Positions 51,254 to 60,024 of a stretch of DNA of 64,000 nt are shown here, in pieces. The stretch is from Nocardia neocaledoniensis. Lineage in GTDB: Bacteria; Actinomycetota; Actinomycetes; Mycobacteriales; Mycobacteriaceae. The number at the start of each line of letters is the position of its first letter. Within the stretch, counting starts at the first letter, position 1. The stretch is from assembly GCF_003182135.1 (NCBI RefSeq), contig NZ_QGTL01000012.1, positions 1-64,000 of the forward strand. Direction: 5' to 3'. Under the pieces are notes generated by a model. It ran no database searches and was not told the origin of the DNA. It worked only from the letters and a program-made list of their open reading frames with translations. The position numbers and the translations under genes were made by a program.

Positions 51254-52057
51254 ATGACAGCGCGCACCGACACGACGGCGCCGAGCACCCTGGCCGTCCG
51301 CGTGATCCCGTGCCTCGACGTCGACGCGGGCCGCGTGGTCAAGGGTGTCAACTTCCAGAACCTGCGCGACGCGGGCGATCCGGTCGAACTCGCCGCCACC
51401 TACGACGCCCAGGGCGCCGACGAGCTGACCTTCCTCGACGTCACCGCCTCCACCGGCGACCGCGGCACCATGCTCGACGTGGTGACCCGCACGGCCGAGC
51501 AGATCTTCATCCCGCTCACCGTCGGCGGCGGCGTGCGCACCGTCTCCGACGTCGACCGGCTGCTGCGCGCGGGCGCGGACAAGGTGTCGGTGAACACCGC
51601 CGCCATCGCCCGCCCCGAGGTCCTCTCGGAGATGTCGCAGCGCTTCGGTTCGCAGTGCATCGTGCTCTCGGTGGACGCGCGCACCGTGCCCGACGGGCAG
51701 CCCGACACCCCGTCCGGCTGGGAGGTCACCACCCACGGCGGCAAGCGCGGCACCGGCATCGACGCGGTGGAATGGGCCATCCGCGGCGCCGAACTCGGCG
51801 TCGGCGAGATCCTGCTCAACTCGATGGACGCCGACGGCACCAAGGCCGGGTTCGACCTGCCGATGATCGCCGCCGTCCGCGCCGCGGTCACCGTCCCGGT
51901 GATCGCCAGCGGCGGCGCGGGCGCGGTCGAGCACTTCCCGCCCGCCGTGCACGCCGGCGCCGACGCGGTCCTGGCCGCCAGCGTCTTCCACTTCGGCGAC
52001 CTCACCATCGGCCAGGTGAAGTCGGCGATGCGCGCGGACGGCATCACCGTCCGCTGA
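51254..52057 (+). CDS. hisF: Imidazole glycerol phosphate synthase, cyclase subunit
   Basis: This 267-residue TIM barrel uses ammonia from HisH to close the imidazole ring, giving imidazole glycerol phosphate and AICAR. The catalytic Asp is in VIPCLDVDAGRVVKGVNF, and phosphate loops include LTVGGGVRT, LLNSMDADGTKAGFD and VIASGGAGA. The ATG at 51254 is 8 bases after GAGGA; an ATG at 51245 overlaps the impA stop and is also possible. No hisI follows: the next gene is on the other strand. Confidence 0.95.
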   Translation: MTARTDTTAPSTLAVRVIPCLDVDAGRVVKGVNFQNLRDAGDPVELAATYDAQGADELTFLDVTASTGDRGTMLDVVTRTAEQIFIPLTVGGGVRTVSDVDRLLRAGADKVSVNTAAIARPEVLSEMSQRFGSQCIVLSVDARTVPDGQPDTPSGWEVTTHGGKRGTGIDAVEWAIRGAELGVGEILLNSMDADGTKAGFDLPMIAAVRAAVTVPVIASGGAGAVEHFPPAVHAGADAVLAASVFHFGDLTIGQVKSAMRADGITVR

Positions 52058-52063
52058 CACCGA

Positions 52064-52642
52064 TCAGGCCGCGGCGCCGCGCAGGCGGGTGAGCGCGGCG
52101 TCGGGCACGATCTCGCGGGGCAGCACGAAACCCTGGGTTCCGGTGGGCTGCACGAAGACCACATCGCCCTGGGTGATGACGCGCTTGATGTCGGCGTAGC
52201 GATTGCTGACCTGCCCGCTGGTCTGCCACAGGTGCATCGTGTCGCCGGTGTACCGCACGCTCATCTGGTGGCCCGGCCCCGCGACAGCCGTGAACTTCGG
52301 ATTCATCCGCGCGAGCTGGACGCCGGTGACGATGGTGACCACGACCAGTTCGAACGCGAGCACGAGGAGGAACGCGCGGGCCATCTCGCCGATCACCGCC
52401 TCGCCGCCGTCGGACAGGATCGAGAGGGTGCCCCGGACGAGCAGGAACGCGGGCAGCGCGAGCAGAAAGCCCCATTTCGCGGGAAGCCGCCAGGTGACCA
52501 GTGCCGCACCGCGATTGAGCCGGCGGGCGGTGTCGCCGTCGCAGGTGTAGGTGACCTCGATCGGCGCGCCCTGGTGTGAAAACCCTTGGTGCTGCGGATG
52601 TCCCACCGGTCGCGACGGCTGGAACGGCTGCTGTGGATTCAT
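52064..52642 (-). CDS. YcxB-like two-helix membrane protein
   Basis: This 192-residue protein has a Gln/Pro/His-rich N-terminus, two hydrophobic helices (WGFLLALPAFLLV and ARAFLLVLAFELVVVTIVTG), and a C-terminal YcxB-like soluble segment (VRYTGDTMHLWQTSGQVSNR onwards). GGGGGGA before the ATG at 52642 sets the start. It is convergent with hisF, 6 bases away, and begins the 10.9-kb insertion before hisI. Function is unknown. Confidence 0.7.
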   Translation of the reverse strand: MNPQQPFQPSRPVGHPQHQGFSHQGAPIEVTYTCDGDTARRLNRGAALVTWRLPAKWGFLLALPAFLLVRGTLSILSDGGEAVIGEMARAFLLVLAFELVVVTIVTGVQLARMNPKFTAVAGPGHQMSVRYTGDTMHLWQTSGQVSNRYADIKRVITQGDVVFVQPTGTQGFVLPREIVPDAALTRLRGAAA

Positions 52643-52788
52643 GAATCCCCCCATAGATATGAAATTGCCCGACCGATCGTAGACAACGACCGACCGGAGG
52701 CTGCGGCGGGCCCGATCCGGTCGCACGGAGATGGAATCGCCATGCGCCGATCGCGACGGATACCGTCGGTTCCGGCGTTGCCATGGGT

Positions 52789-53727
52789 ATGAGTATCGGA
52801 ATCGCGTTGTCCCCGTTGGCTCTCGATCGGTCCGGTAATGCCGTGGACGCGGCGGTCGCGCAGGCCCGCGCGGCCGCCGAGGCCGGGGTGCAGTCGGTGT
52901 GGCTCGGTCAGACGTTCTCGCACGACGCGCTGCTGGTGGCGGCGATCGTCGGGCGAGAGGTGCCGGGGATCGAGGTCGGGACCTCGGTGGTACCGGTGCC
53001 GGGAAGGCATCCGCTGCTGGTGGCGAGCCAGGCGCAGACCGCGCAGGCGGCCACCGGCGGGCGGTTCACGCTGGGGCTGGGGCTCGGTGCGCGCGAGCTG
53101 TCCGAGCGCGCGTTCGGCGGCACGTTCGATCGTCCGGCCACCCGGATGCGTGAATTCCTCACGGCCCTGCGCTCGATCCTCGACACCGGCGAGGTCGATT
53201 TCCACGGCGAGACCGTCACTGCCGCCGCCCCGATGCCCGCCGCGGTCGCGGGCGCGAAGCCGACCGTGCCGGTGCTGGTGGCAGCGATGGGACCACAGGC
53301 GTTGCGGGCCACCGGCGAGCTCGCCGACGGTACCCTGCCCTTCCTGGTCGGGCCTGACGCGTTGGCCGAGCACATCGTCGAGCCGTTGCGCGCGGCGGCG
53401 AAGAGCGCGGACAGGCCGCGACCGCGCGTCGTGGCCCTCGTCCCCGGCGTCGTCACCTCGGACCTGACCGCCGCCCGCACGGCCGCCGAGGCGAATACGG
53501 CCTTCTACGACACCATTCCGTCCTATCAGCGGGTGATCGCGCTGTCCGGTGTCGACCGGGCCGCCGATCTCGTGGTGCTCGGCGACGAGGAGACCGTGGC
53601 CGCCCGGGTGGCCGACTACTTCGCCGCGGGCGCCACCGACGTCGTCTTCTCCCAGACCGACCTCACCACCCCGGAAGACCAGCGGCGCACCTGGGCCCTG
53701 CTCGGCGAACTCCAGCGCGCCGGCTGA
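52789..53727 (+). CDS. LLM-class F420-dependent oxidoreductase
   Basis: This 312-residue TIM-barrel protein is of the luciferase-like monooxygenase family, F420 branch. Phrases such as VWLGQTFSHDALLVAAIVG, VPVPGRHPLLVASQAQTAQA and LGLGLGARELSERAFG are typical. It probably uses F420 for hydride transfer. An ATG at 52783 is in frame and 6 bases upstream. The substrate is unknown. The gene downstream is preceded by a 15-codon leader peptide. Confidence 0.83.
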   Translation: MSIGIALSPLALDRSGNAVDAAVAQARAAAEAGVQSVWLGQTFSHDALLVAAIVGREVPGIEVGTSVVPVPGRHPLLVASQAQTAQAATGGRFTLGLGLGARELSERAFGGTFDRPATRMREFLTALRSILDTGEVDFHGETVTAAAPMPAAVAGAKPTVPVLVAAMGPQALRATGELADGTLPFLVGPDALAEHIVEPLRAAAKSADRPRPRVVALVPGVVTSDLTAARTAAEANTAFYDTIPSYQRVIALSGVDRAADLVVLGDEETVAARVADYFAAGATDVVFSQTDLTTPEDQRRTWALLGELQRAG

Positions 53728-53743
53728 GGCGACGTCCGGCCGG

Positions 53744-53749
53744 TATCGT
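53744..53749 (+). promoter_or_regulatory. -10 box of the leader-peptide ORF
   Basis: TATCGT ends 7 bases before the ATG at 53757. Confidence 0.45.
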
Positions 53750-53756
53750 TCGGGCC

Positions 53757-53804
53757 ATGCCAGCTGTGCAGCGGCGTCCGCTCGGCGTGGCGGCGACCGG
53801 ATGA
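53757..53804 (+). CDS. 15-codon upstream ORF (possible leader peptide)
   Basis: ATG to TGA encodes MPAVQRRPLGVAATG. TATCGT lies 7 bases upstream, so the ORF would be translated from a leaderless start. Its TGA overlaps the ATG of the membrane-protein gene at 53801 (ATGA), giving translational coupling. No attenuator-like codon run is present. Confidence 0.45.
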   Translation: MPAVQRRPLGVAATG

Positions 53805-54772
53805 CCACCATCGTCGTCGACAGGGCGCCCACCCGTGTCGTGCGCGCCGCCGAATGGGTCGGCTACGCCTTTCTGGTCGCGGGATGGATCGCGGTGGCGC
53901 TCGGACTGTGGTCGCCGCCATCGCCGGATCCGGCGTTCGAACCGGGGACGAGCGACCAGATCAGCGTGGTGTTCTACGTCTACGGACCGTTGTTCGTCGT
54001 ACTCGCTCCCGGCCTGCTCGGCGTCGGCGTCCTGGTGGCGCGGAACCGGGTCGAGTCCTGGGCGCTCGTCGTCGCCGGGCTGGCGCTGAGTCTGTACACC
54101 CAACTCGTCGCGACATTGACGTTCCTCACCGAGTATCGGCCGCAGCTGCCCGGATACCTCGGCGTGAGTCTGGCCTGCACCGCAGTAGCGTGCGTTGCCG
54201 CGCTGGTGGCGGTTCTCGTGCGCCGGTGGCCCAGCCGCGACCACCGGCTCTGGACTCCCGTGGTCGCCCTGCTCGTGACGGCGGCCGCGGTCGGGCCGCT
54301 GATCACCTCGCACGGCGAGCGGCAGGGGCCGATCGGGTGGGTGTCGGAGCATCCGGAGTGCGGGCGCACGATGTCGGACTGGGTCGACGCCGACGGCACG
54401 GCGGTCTACACGGGCACCCTCGAGTACAGGTACCGCCCGGATACGAAGGTGAAACCCGCCCCGGTCGGCCCCGTCGAGGTGACGGTGACCCTCGCCGACG
54501 GCAGAATGACGACGACGATGTCGCCGGACAATGCCGTGGCGATGGCCGACACGGCCGAACTGCTCCGCAACTCCCGCAAGCTCGTCACCTCGGTCCAGCG
54601 CGCGGAAGACGACGCGCACGTCAGGTTGGAATCGCCGGATTGTGACCGCGGAACCCGCGTCGCCGTCGTGACATTCAGCGGGGCCGCGGCGAAGAACGAC
54701 GCCGAAGGACGACCGATCGAGCTGCACCACGTCGACGGGGAGCTGACCCGCGTGGCCGAATCGCCCTCCTGA
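53801..54772 (+). CDS. Membrane protein with extracytoplasmic C-terminal domain
   Basis: This 323-residue protein has four to five hydrophobic helices in the first 180 residues (the first around AEWVGYAFLVAGWIAVALGL). A soluble domain of about 140 residues follows, with four Cys that may form disulfides (HPECGRTM and SPDCDRGT among them). The start lacks a ribosome-binding site of its own, consistent with coupling to the 15-codon ORF upstream. I recognise no family. Confidence 0.62.
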   Translation: MTTIVVDRAPTRVVRAAEWVGYAFLVAGWIAVALGLWSPPSPDPAFEPGTSDQISVVFYVYGPLFVVLAPGLLGVGVLVARNRVESWALVVAGLALSLYTQLVATLTFLTEYRPQLPGYLGVSLACTAVACVAALVAVLVRRWPSRDHRLWTPVVALLVTAAAVGPLITSHGERQGPIGWVSEHPECGRTMSDWVDADGTAVYTGTLEYRYRPDTKVKPAPVGPVEVTVTLADGRMTTTMSPDNAVAMADTAELLRNSRKLVTSVQRAEDDAHVRLESPDCDRGTRVAVVTFSGAAAKNDAEGRPIELHHVDGELTRVAESPS

Positions 54773-54847
54773 GGAACACCGATACGCTCCGCCGCATCGC
54801 CCCGCGGGCCGACTCGCTCATGGTGCCGACGTCAGCGGGGAGTGTGG

Positions 54848-55990
54848 CTACAGGCCCATGTCGGTGGCGAGGAGGGCGCGCAGAGCGTCGCCGGTGCCGC
54901 CGAGGATGCGATCGATGCGGTGGTCGGCGTAGAGGCGGGCGATGGGGGAGTCGGTGAGATAGCCCGTGCCGCCGTGCAGTTGCAGGCAGCGGTCGATCAC
55001 CCGGCCCGCGGTCTCGGTGGCGAACAGCTTCGCCGACGCGGCGTCGGCGGGGTCGAGTTCGCCCTGGTCGTGGGCGGTGAGGGCGCGGTCGACGACCGCC
55101 TCGACGGCGTCGACCTCGGCGCGGCAGGCGGCGAGCTCGAACCGGGTGTTCTGGAAACCGGGACGGGGACCGCGTTCGGCGGTGTGCAGGCGGGCGAACC
55201 GGATCGCCGCCTTGGCCTGGGCGTAGGCGCTGACGGCGATGCCGAGCCGTTCGCGCGGGAGCTGCGCGGCCAGGTGCTCGACCGCGCGATGCGGGGCACC
55301 GAGCACGTCGGCGACCGGGACCCGCACATCGGTGAAGGTGAGTTCGGCGGTGTCGCTGACCTTGCGGCCCAGCGTGTCCAGCTGGCGGCCGACGCGAAAG
55401 CCGGGCGTGGCGGTGTCGACCACCAGCAGCGAGAGACCGTAGGACGGATCGTCGGCCCGCGGCGCCGCCGTCCGCGCGCACACGATGACGCGGTCGGCGT
55501 GCACCCCGCCGGTGACGAAGGTCTTGGAGCCGTTCACCACGTACACGCCGTCGGTGCCCAGCGGCGCGGTGGTCCGCATGTCCGCGGGCTCGGACCCGGC
55601 GCCTGGCTCGGCGACGGCGAGCGCGAACATCGTCTCGCCGGTGACGATTCCGGGCCACCAGCGCTGCTGCTGCGCCGTGGTGGCCAGCGTACGCACCAGC
55701 GGCAGACACCGGGTGACGTGCGCGCTCGACCCGCCGAACGAGACGGCGGCCCTGGCGATCTCCTCGGCCAGCACCGCCCGGTACCCGAACGAGGACTGCC
55801 CCGCCCCGCCGAAGGCGACCGGCGCCTCGATCCCGAAGACGCCGAGTTCGCCCAGCCGGTAATAGAATTCGCGCGGTACCAGGCCGTCGTCGTACCACTT
55901 GCCGAAGCTGGGGACGACCTCGGCGTCGATGAAGGCGCGGATGCGCGCTCGGAACGCGTCGTGCCCGGCGTCGAACACTGTTCTGCGCAT
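54848..55990 (-). CDS. Acyl-CoA dehydrogenase, LCAD/IVD-like catalytic base
   Basis: This 380-residue flavoenzyme has the FAD/substrate motifs ALAVAEPGAGSEPADM and VNGSKTFVTGG, and the C-terminal QLHGGTGYLTDSPIARLYAD. Where many acyl-CoA dehydrogenases have the catalytic Glu (EGT), this one has Gly364 in LGGTGD. Glu247 in LPRERLGIA matches the alternative catalytic position of long-chain and isovaleryl-CoA dehydrogenases, so the enzyme is probably active on long or branched acyl-CoA. AGGAGATCGTC precedes the ATG. It lies downstream of the liv importer on the same strand, so branched-chain amino-acid degradation is plausible. Confidence 0.9.
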   Translation of the reverse strand: MRRTVFDAGHDAFRARIRAFIDAEVVPSFGKWYDDGLVPREFYYRLGELGVFGIEAPVAFGGAGQSSFGYRAVLAEEIARAAVSFGGSSAHVTRCLPLVRTLATTAQQQRWWPGIVTGETMFALAVAEPGAGSEPADMRTTAPLGTDGVYVVNGSKTFVTGGVHADRVIVCARTAAPRADDPSYGLSLLVVDTATPGFRVGRQLDTLGRKVSDTAELTFTDVRVPVADVLGAPHRAVEHLAAQLPRERLGIAVSAYAQAKAAIRFARLHTAERGPRPGFQNTRFELAACRAEVDAVEAVVDRALTAHDQGELDPADAASAKLFATETAGRVIDRCLQLHGGTGYLTDSPIARLYADHRIDRILGGTGDALRALLATDMGL

Positions 55991-56075
55991 GACGATCTCC
56001 TGACCGGCCGACGTACGGCCACGAGCCGTCCCGCCCGGCGGTGCGGGCGGGACGGCGAGATGCGGTAAGGCCGTG

Positions 56076-56828
56076 TTACTTCGCGGGCGCGGGGACCGCG
56101 GGATCCTTGCAGTAGGCGCCGAGCTCGGCCGGGCAGGGCGCGAGGATCGTCGAGAAGTACTGGTAGGCCGAGAACAGCGCCAGCGGCCCGCCGACGGTGA
56201 TCAGCCCCACCATGGTGCCGACCGCGCCGAGGGTGGCCGCGCCGAGCACACAGCCGGCGACGGTCGCGCCGACCCACGGCACCAGCAGCGCGATCACCGG
56301 GCTGGCGATCGCCGCGCCCGCCGCGCCGCCGATCAGGCAGCCGACCCCGCCGCCCACCACGGCGCCGACGATCGCGGCCACCGCGCTGCCGATGCCGAGC
56401 CGCTGGCTGAGCACACCGAGCGCGGTCTGATCGCGCGGGGTGAACGACTCGGCGATCTGCTTCGCCGCCGCGTCCGCGCTGATCAGGTCGGTCGCGGCCG
56501 CCACCGGGGTGCCGCCCTCGCGGGCGGGCGTCAGCGTCGCCTTGCCGCCCTCGACGGTCGCCGCGATCGGAAACAGCTTGTCGTCGAGGCGATACGACAG
56601 CGGCAGCGCCGCGACCGGCACGTCGGCGGCGGTGGTGAGCACCAGCTGGCCGTCGACGACGGTCAGTTTGCCGTCACCGGTGGTGACGACGGCGGCATCG
56701 CCCTGCCTGCTGACCTCGTAGTGCACTTCGGTCTGCGCCGGTGCCGGTTCGGCGTGGCCGGTGCCGGTGCCGACACCGAGGGCAAGGGCCGTCAGAGCGG
56801 CGGTCGCGAGCGTGGTGGACATCTTCAT
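56076..56828 (-). CDS. Secreted protein with glycine-zipper membrane-like region
   Basis: This 250-residue protein has a signal peptide (about 1-26, cleavage after GHA), an all-beta soluble segment of about 90 residues (VHYEVSRQGDAAVVTTGDGK onwards), and a Gly/Ala-rich hydrophobic region of about 90 residues with repeated small-residue spacing (VVGGGVGCLIGGAAGAA). The C-terminus has two Cys (APCPAELGAYC). Such proteins recur in Nocardia and Rhodococcus, but I know of no function. It sits between livK and the dehydrogenase on the same strand, 37 bases after livK. Confidence 0.68.
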   Translation of the reverse strand: MKMSTTLATAALTALALGVGTGTGHAEPAPAQTEVHYEVSRQGDAAVVTTGDGKLTVVDGQLVLTTAADVPVAALPLSYRLDDKLFPIAATVEGGKATLTPAREGGTPVAAATDLISADAAAKQIAESFTPRDQTALGVLSQRLGIGSAVAAIVGAVVGGGVGCLIGGAAGAAIASPVIALLVPWVGATVAGCVLGAATLGAVGTMVGLITVGGPLALFSAYQYFSTILAPCPAELGAYCKDPAVPAPAK

Positions 56829-56865
56829 CGGTGATCCTCATCGATCGGTGGTGTACTTCGGGGAA

Positions 56866-58116
56866 CTAGTTGCCGGCGCTGAACAGGCCCTCGGTGAGCG
56901 ACCAGTGGGTGCCCGTGAAGGTCTGGATGCCGACGGATTCGAGCGGGAAGCCGTCGCCCGCACCGGTTTTCATGGTGATTCCGGGCAGCAGCAGGCCCGC
57001 GGCGACGTCGTCGAGGGAGCGCATCGCGTCGCGCAGGCCCTCCCTGGTGGGGCACTTCGCGGCGGCCATCGTCTTGTGGAAGCTCTCGGCCATCGCCCAG
57101 CCGCCCATGGTGTGCTGGTTCTCCGGGTCGGCGCCCTGGCCGTACTGCGCCAGTTTCGCGCGGTAGGTCTGCATGCCCGCGTCGCCTGCCCAGCGCGGGT
57201 CGGCCGCGTCCTTGAGGAAGGCCGCGGTCACCGCGCCTCGCACGTTCTCCAGGCCGACCGGCCGCAGGGTGGCCATCGTGTTCGACACCTGGGTCACCAC
57301 GTGCAGCGGATTCCACTCGGTGTTGCGCACGTCGGCGGCCAGGGCCTGCGAGGCGAACTTCGGGGTCGAGAAGTTCAGCAGCACATCGGCTTTCGAGTTG
57401 GCCAGATTGCGGACCTGCGGGTCGACGGTGGGATCGGTGACCTCGAAGCTCTGCTGCGCGACCACCTTGACGCCGCTGCCCGCGATGCCCTCGGTGAACG
57501 CGCCGAGCAGGTCCTTGCCGAAGTCGTCGTTCTGGTAGAGCACGGCCACCGTGGCGTTCGGGCGCTGCTTCTCGATGTACTCGGCGTAGGCGCTGCCCTC
57601 GGTGTGGTAGCTGGGCTGCCAGCCGATGGTCCACGGATGTTCGGTGTCGGTGCCGAATTTCGTGGCACCGGTGGCGACGAACACCTGCGGCACCTGTCGC
57701 TGGCCGAGGTAGTCGACCACGGCCGAGGAGGTCGCCGTGCCCAGGGTCTGGAAGATCGCGAACACCTGGTCCTGTTCGACGAGGCGGCGGGTCTCCTCGA
57801 CGGTCTTGGGCGGCTGGTAGCTGTCGTCGCGCACCAGGTACTCGACCTTGCGTCCGTCGATGCCGCCCTGTTCGGCGTTGATGTAGTCGAAGTAGGCCTT
57901 GATGCCCTTGGGCACCTCGCCGTAGGCCGAGGCCGGACCCGACAGCGGATACACCCCGCCGAGCTTGATCGTGGTGTCGGTGATGCCGGTGGTCTGCTGG
58001 CCGCGGCAGTCGCCCGAGCCGACGGTGCCGGTGTCGGCGCCGCGGCCGCCGCACGCGGTGAGCGTCGCGAGCAGTGCCGCCGCCAGGCCGAGGGCGTGGA
58101 ACGCCTTAGTGCGCAT
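56866..58116 (-). CDS. Branched-chain amino-acid/amide-type substrate-binding lipoprotein (LivK-like)
   Basis: This 416-residue lipoprotein has lipobox LTAC (Cys22) and the type I periplasmic-binding fold of the LivK/UrtA class: IKLGGVYPLSGPASAYGEVP, YLVRDDSYQPPKTVEETRRL and VAVLYQNDDFGKDLLGAF. It should bind an amino acid, amide or aromatic acid. Unusually for liv clusters it is the last transporter gene, after livG, F, H and M. Its 5' end overlaps livM by 11 bases. Confidence 0.88.
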   Translation of the reverse strand: MRTKAFHALGLAAALLATLTACGGRGADTGTVGSGDCRGQQTTGITDTTIKLGGVYPLSGPASAYGEVPKGIKAYFDYINAEQGGIDGRKVEYLVRDDSYQPPKTVEETRRLVEQDQVFAIFQTLGTATSSAVVDYLGQRQVPQVFVATGATKFGTDTEHPWTIGWQPSYHTEGSAYAEYIEKQRPNATVAVLYQNDDFGKDLLGAFTEGIAGSGVKVVAQQSFEVTDPTVDPQVRNLANSKADVLLNFSTPKFASQALAADVRNTEWNPLHVVTQVSNTMATLRPVGLENVRGAVTAAFLKDAADPRWAGDAGMQTYRAKLAQYGQGADPENQHTMGGWAMAESFHKTMAAAKCPTREGLRDAMRSLDDVAAGLLLPGITMKTGAGDGFPLESVGIQTFTGTHWSLTEGLFSAGN

Positions 58117-59149
58117 GTGTTCTCCCTTTCCGAACCAGAGGTCCGAGCTGTCGCGCGAGGCGGCCGGCCAGCCCGGCCAGGCCCGTGGGCGCGAGGTACA
58201 TGACCGCGATGATCAGCAGTCCGAAGATGACGCCGGGCGCCGCCTGATTGACGTCCTGGGCGAAGCTCGGCACGAAGAGCACGAACAGCCCACCCAGCAG
58301 CGGTCCCCAGGTGGTGCCGAGCCCCCCGACGACCAGCCCGGCCAGCAGCGTCACCGACAGCGTCAGCGCGAACGAGTCCGGCGAGACGAAGGCGATCACC
58401 CAGGTGTAGACGCATCCGGCCACGCCGGCGAGCAGCGCGCTCCAGGCGAACGCCAGAGTCTTGTAGTGGGCCAGGTTCACGCCGAGCACCTCGGCCGCGA
58501 TCTCGTTGTCGCGCACCGCGTGCAGCGCGCGCCCGACCCGCGACCGCAGCATGCCCGCGACCAGCGCGAAGCTCGCGAGGGTGACGGCCAGCGCCAGGAA
58601 GTACAGCCACTGGTCCTCGGCCAGTCCGGTCCACAGCGGCGCTTGCGGCTTGGTGACGGTGATGCCCATCGAGCCGCCGGTCAGCCCGTCGAAGCGCTTG
58701 AGCAGCGGGACGAGGAAGACCGCGATCGCCAGGGTGACCAGCGCCAGGTACAGCCCGCGCAGCCGCAGCGCCGGGATGCCGAGCGCGAAACCGAGGGCGA
58801 ATGTCACGGCCGCCGCGAGGGGCAGGGTCGCGAGATACGGGGTGTCCCACTGGTGCATCGCGACGGCCGCGGTGTACGCGCCGACGGCGAAGAACGCGCC
58901 GTGGCCCAGCGAGATCTGTCCGGTGTGGCCGACCAACAGGTTCAGCCCGAGCAGGGTGACCGCGTAGATCATGGCCATCGCCAGCTGGAAGGTGTGGAAG
59001 GGCACCAGCTGGAACGGCGCCGCGCAGGCCACCAGCACCACGGCCGCCGTGGCGATCGTCGGCCAGGGCCACCGGCCGAGGCCGCGGGCGACCGGTTTCG
59101 CCGGGGCGGCCGGGGCCGTCGTGGCCGGGACTGTGTTCAACTCGCTCAT
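58106..59149 (-). CDS. livM: Branched-chain amino-acid-type ABC permease LivM
   Basis: This 347-residue membrane protein of the LivM family has about ten helices, with the hallmark NLLVGHTGQISLGHGAFFAVGA after the third, here the stretch LVGHTGQISLGHGAFFAVGA. The EAA-like loop is in GRALHAVRDNEIAAEVLGVN. It pairs with LivH to form the channel. The ATG overlaps the livH stop (ATGA), and the stop lies inside the livK start. Confidence 0.9.
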   Translation of the reverse strand: MSELNTVPATTAPAAPAKPVARGLGRWPWPTIATAAVVLVACAAPFQLVPFHTFQLAMAMIYAVTLLGLNLLVGHTGQISLGHGAFFAVGAYTAAVAMHQWDTPYLATLPLAAAVTFALGFALGIPALRLRGLYLALVTLAIAVFLVPLLKRFDGLTGGSMGITVTKPQAPLWTGLAEDQWLYFLALAVTLASFALVAGMLRSRVGRALHAVRDNEIAAEVLGVNLAHYKTLAFAWSALLAGVAGCVYTWVIAFVSPDSFALTLSVTLLAGLVVGGLGTTWGPLLGGLFVLFVPSFAQDVNQAAPGVIFGLLIIAVMYLAPTGLAGLAGRLARQLGPLVRKGRTHAH

Positions 59150-60024
59150 ACCCGCTCCACCGCCGCGTGTCCGAACAGACCTTGCGGGCGCACCAGCAGC
59201 ACGCCCAGGATGATCACCAGCGGCACACCGATCTTGAGTTCGGTGCCGATCGCATCGACGTACGCGCCGGTGAGGGTTTCGGCGGCGCCGACGATCAGGC
59301 CGCCGGCCACCGCGCCACCGGGGGAGTCGAATCCGCCGAGGGTGGCCGCCGCGAAGGCGTAGAGCAGGACCCCGCCCATCATGTTGGGCTCGAGGAACAG
59401 CAGCGGCGCCGACAGCACGCCCGAGACCGCGCCGACCAGCGCGGCCAGCCCCCAGCCGAGCGCCAGCACCGTGCCGACCCGGATCCCGACCAGCCGGGCC
59501 GAGGCCGGATTGCAGGCCACCGCCCGCATGGCCAGGCCGATCCCGGTGTAGCGGAACAGCAGATACAGCAGGCCCATCACCACGCCGACGACGGCGAGAA
59601 TCCCGAGACTGCCGTAGCCGACGCTCACACCCGCACCGCGCAAGGCGCCCTCCGGGAACGGATTCGGGAACGATTTCACCTGGTATGACCAGATCCAGCC
59701 CGCCACCGCGTTGACGGTGAAGAACAGGCCGACCGTCACGATGACGAGGGTGATCTCCGGCGCGCCCTCGACCGGGCGGATGATCACCCGTTCGATGAGC
59801 ATGCCCGCGCCGAAGGACAGCGCCAGGGTGAGCGGCAGCGCCACCCAGAACGGCATCGTCTGGCTCAGCTGCCAGGCCAGGAACGCCGAGAACATGGCCA
59901 GCTCGCCCTGGGCGAAGTTGACGATCCCGGTGAAGCGATAGATCAGGACCAGCGCCAGGGCCAGCCCGGCGTAGATCGCGCCCGCCGAGAGTCCCTCGAC
60001 GAGCTGCTGGGCGAATTCGGTCAC
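59146..60024 (-). CDS. livH: Branched-chain amino-acid-type ABC permease LivH
   Basis: This 292-residue permease of the LivH family starts FAQQLVEGLSAGAIYAGLAL and contains IYRFTGIVNFAQGELAMFSA and the EAA-like loop GLAMRAVACNPASARLVGI. The GTG at 60024 overlaps the livF stop (GTGA). With LivM it forms the membrane part of the importer. Confidence 0.9.
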   Translation of the reverse strand: MTEFAQQLVEGLSAGAIYAGLALALVLIYRFTGIVNFAQGELAMFSAFLAWQLSQTMPFWVALPLTLALSFGAGMLIERVIIRPVEGAPEITLVIVTVGLFFTVNAVAGWIWSYQVKSFPNPFPEGALRGAGVSVGYGSLGILAVVGVVMGLLYLLFRYTGIGLAMRAVACNPASARLVGIRVGTVLALGWGLAALVGAVSGVLSAPLLFLEPNMMGGVLLYAFAAATLGGFDSPGGAVAGGLIVGAAETLTGAYVDAIGTELKIGVPLVIILGVLLVRPQGLFGHAAVERV

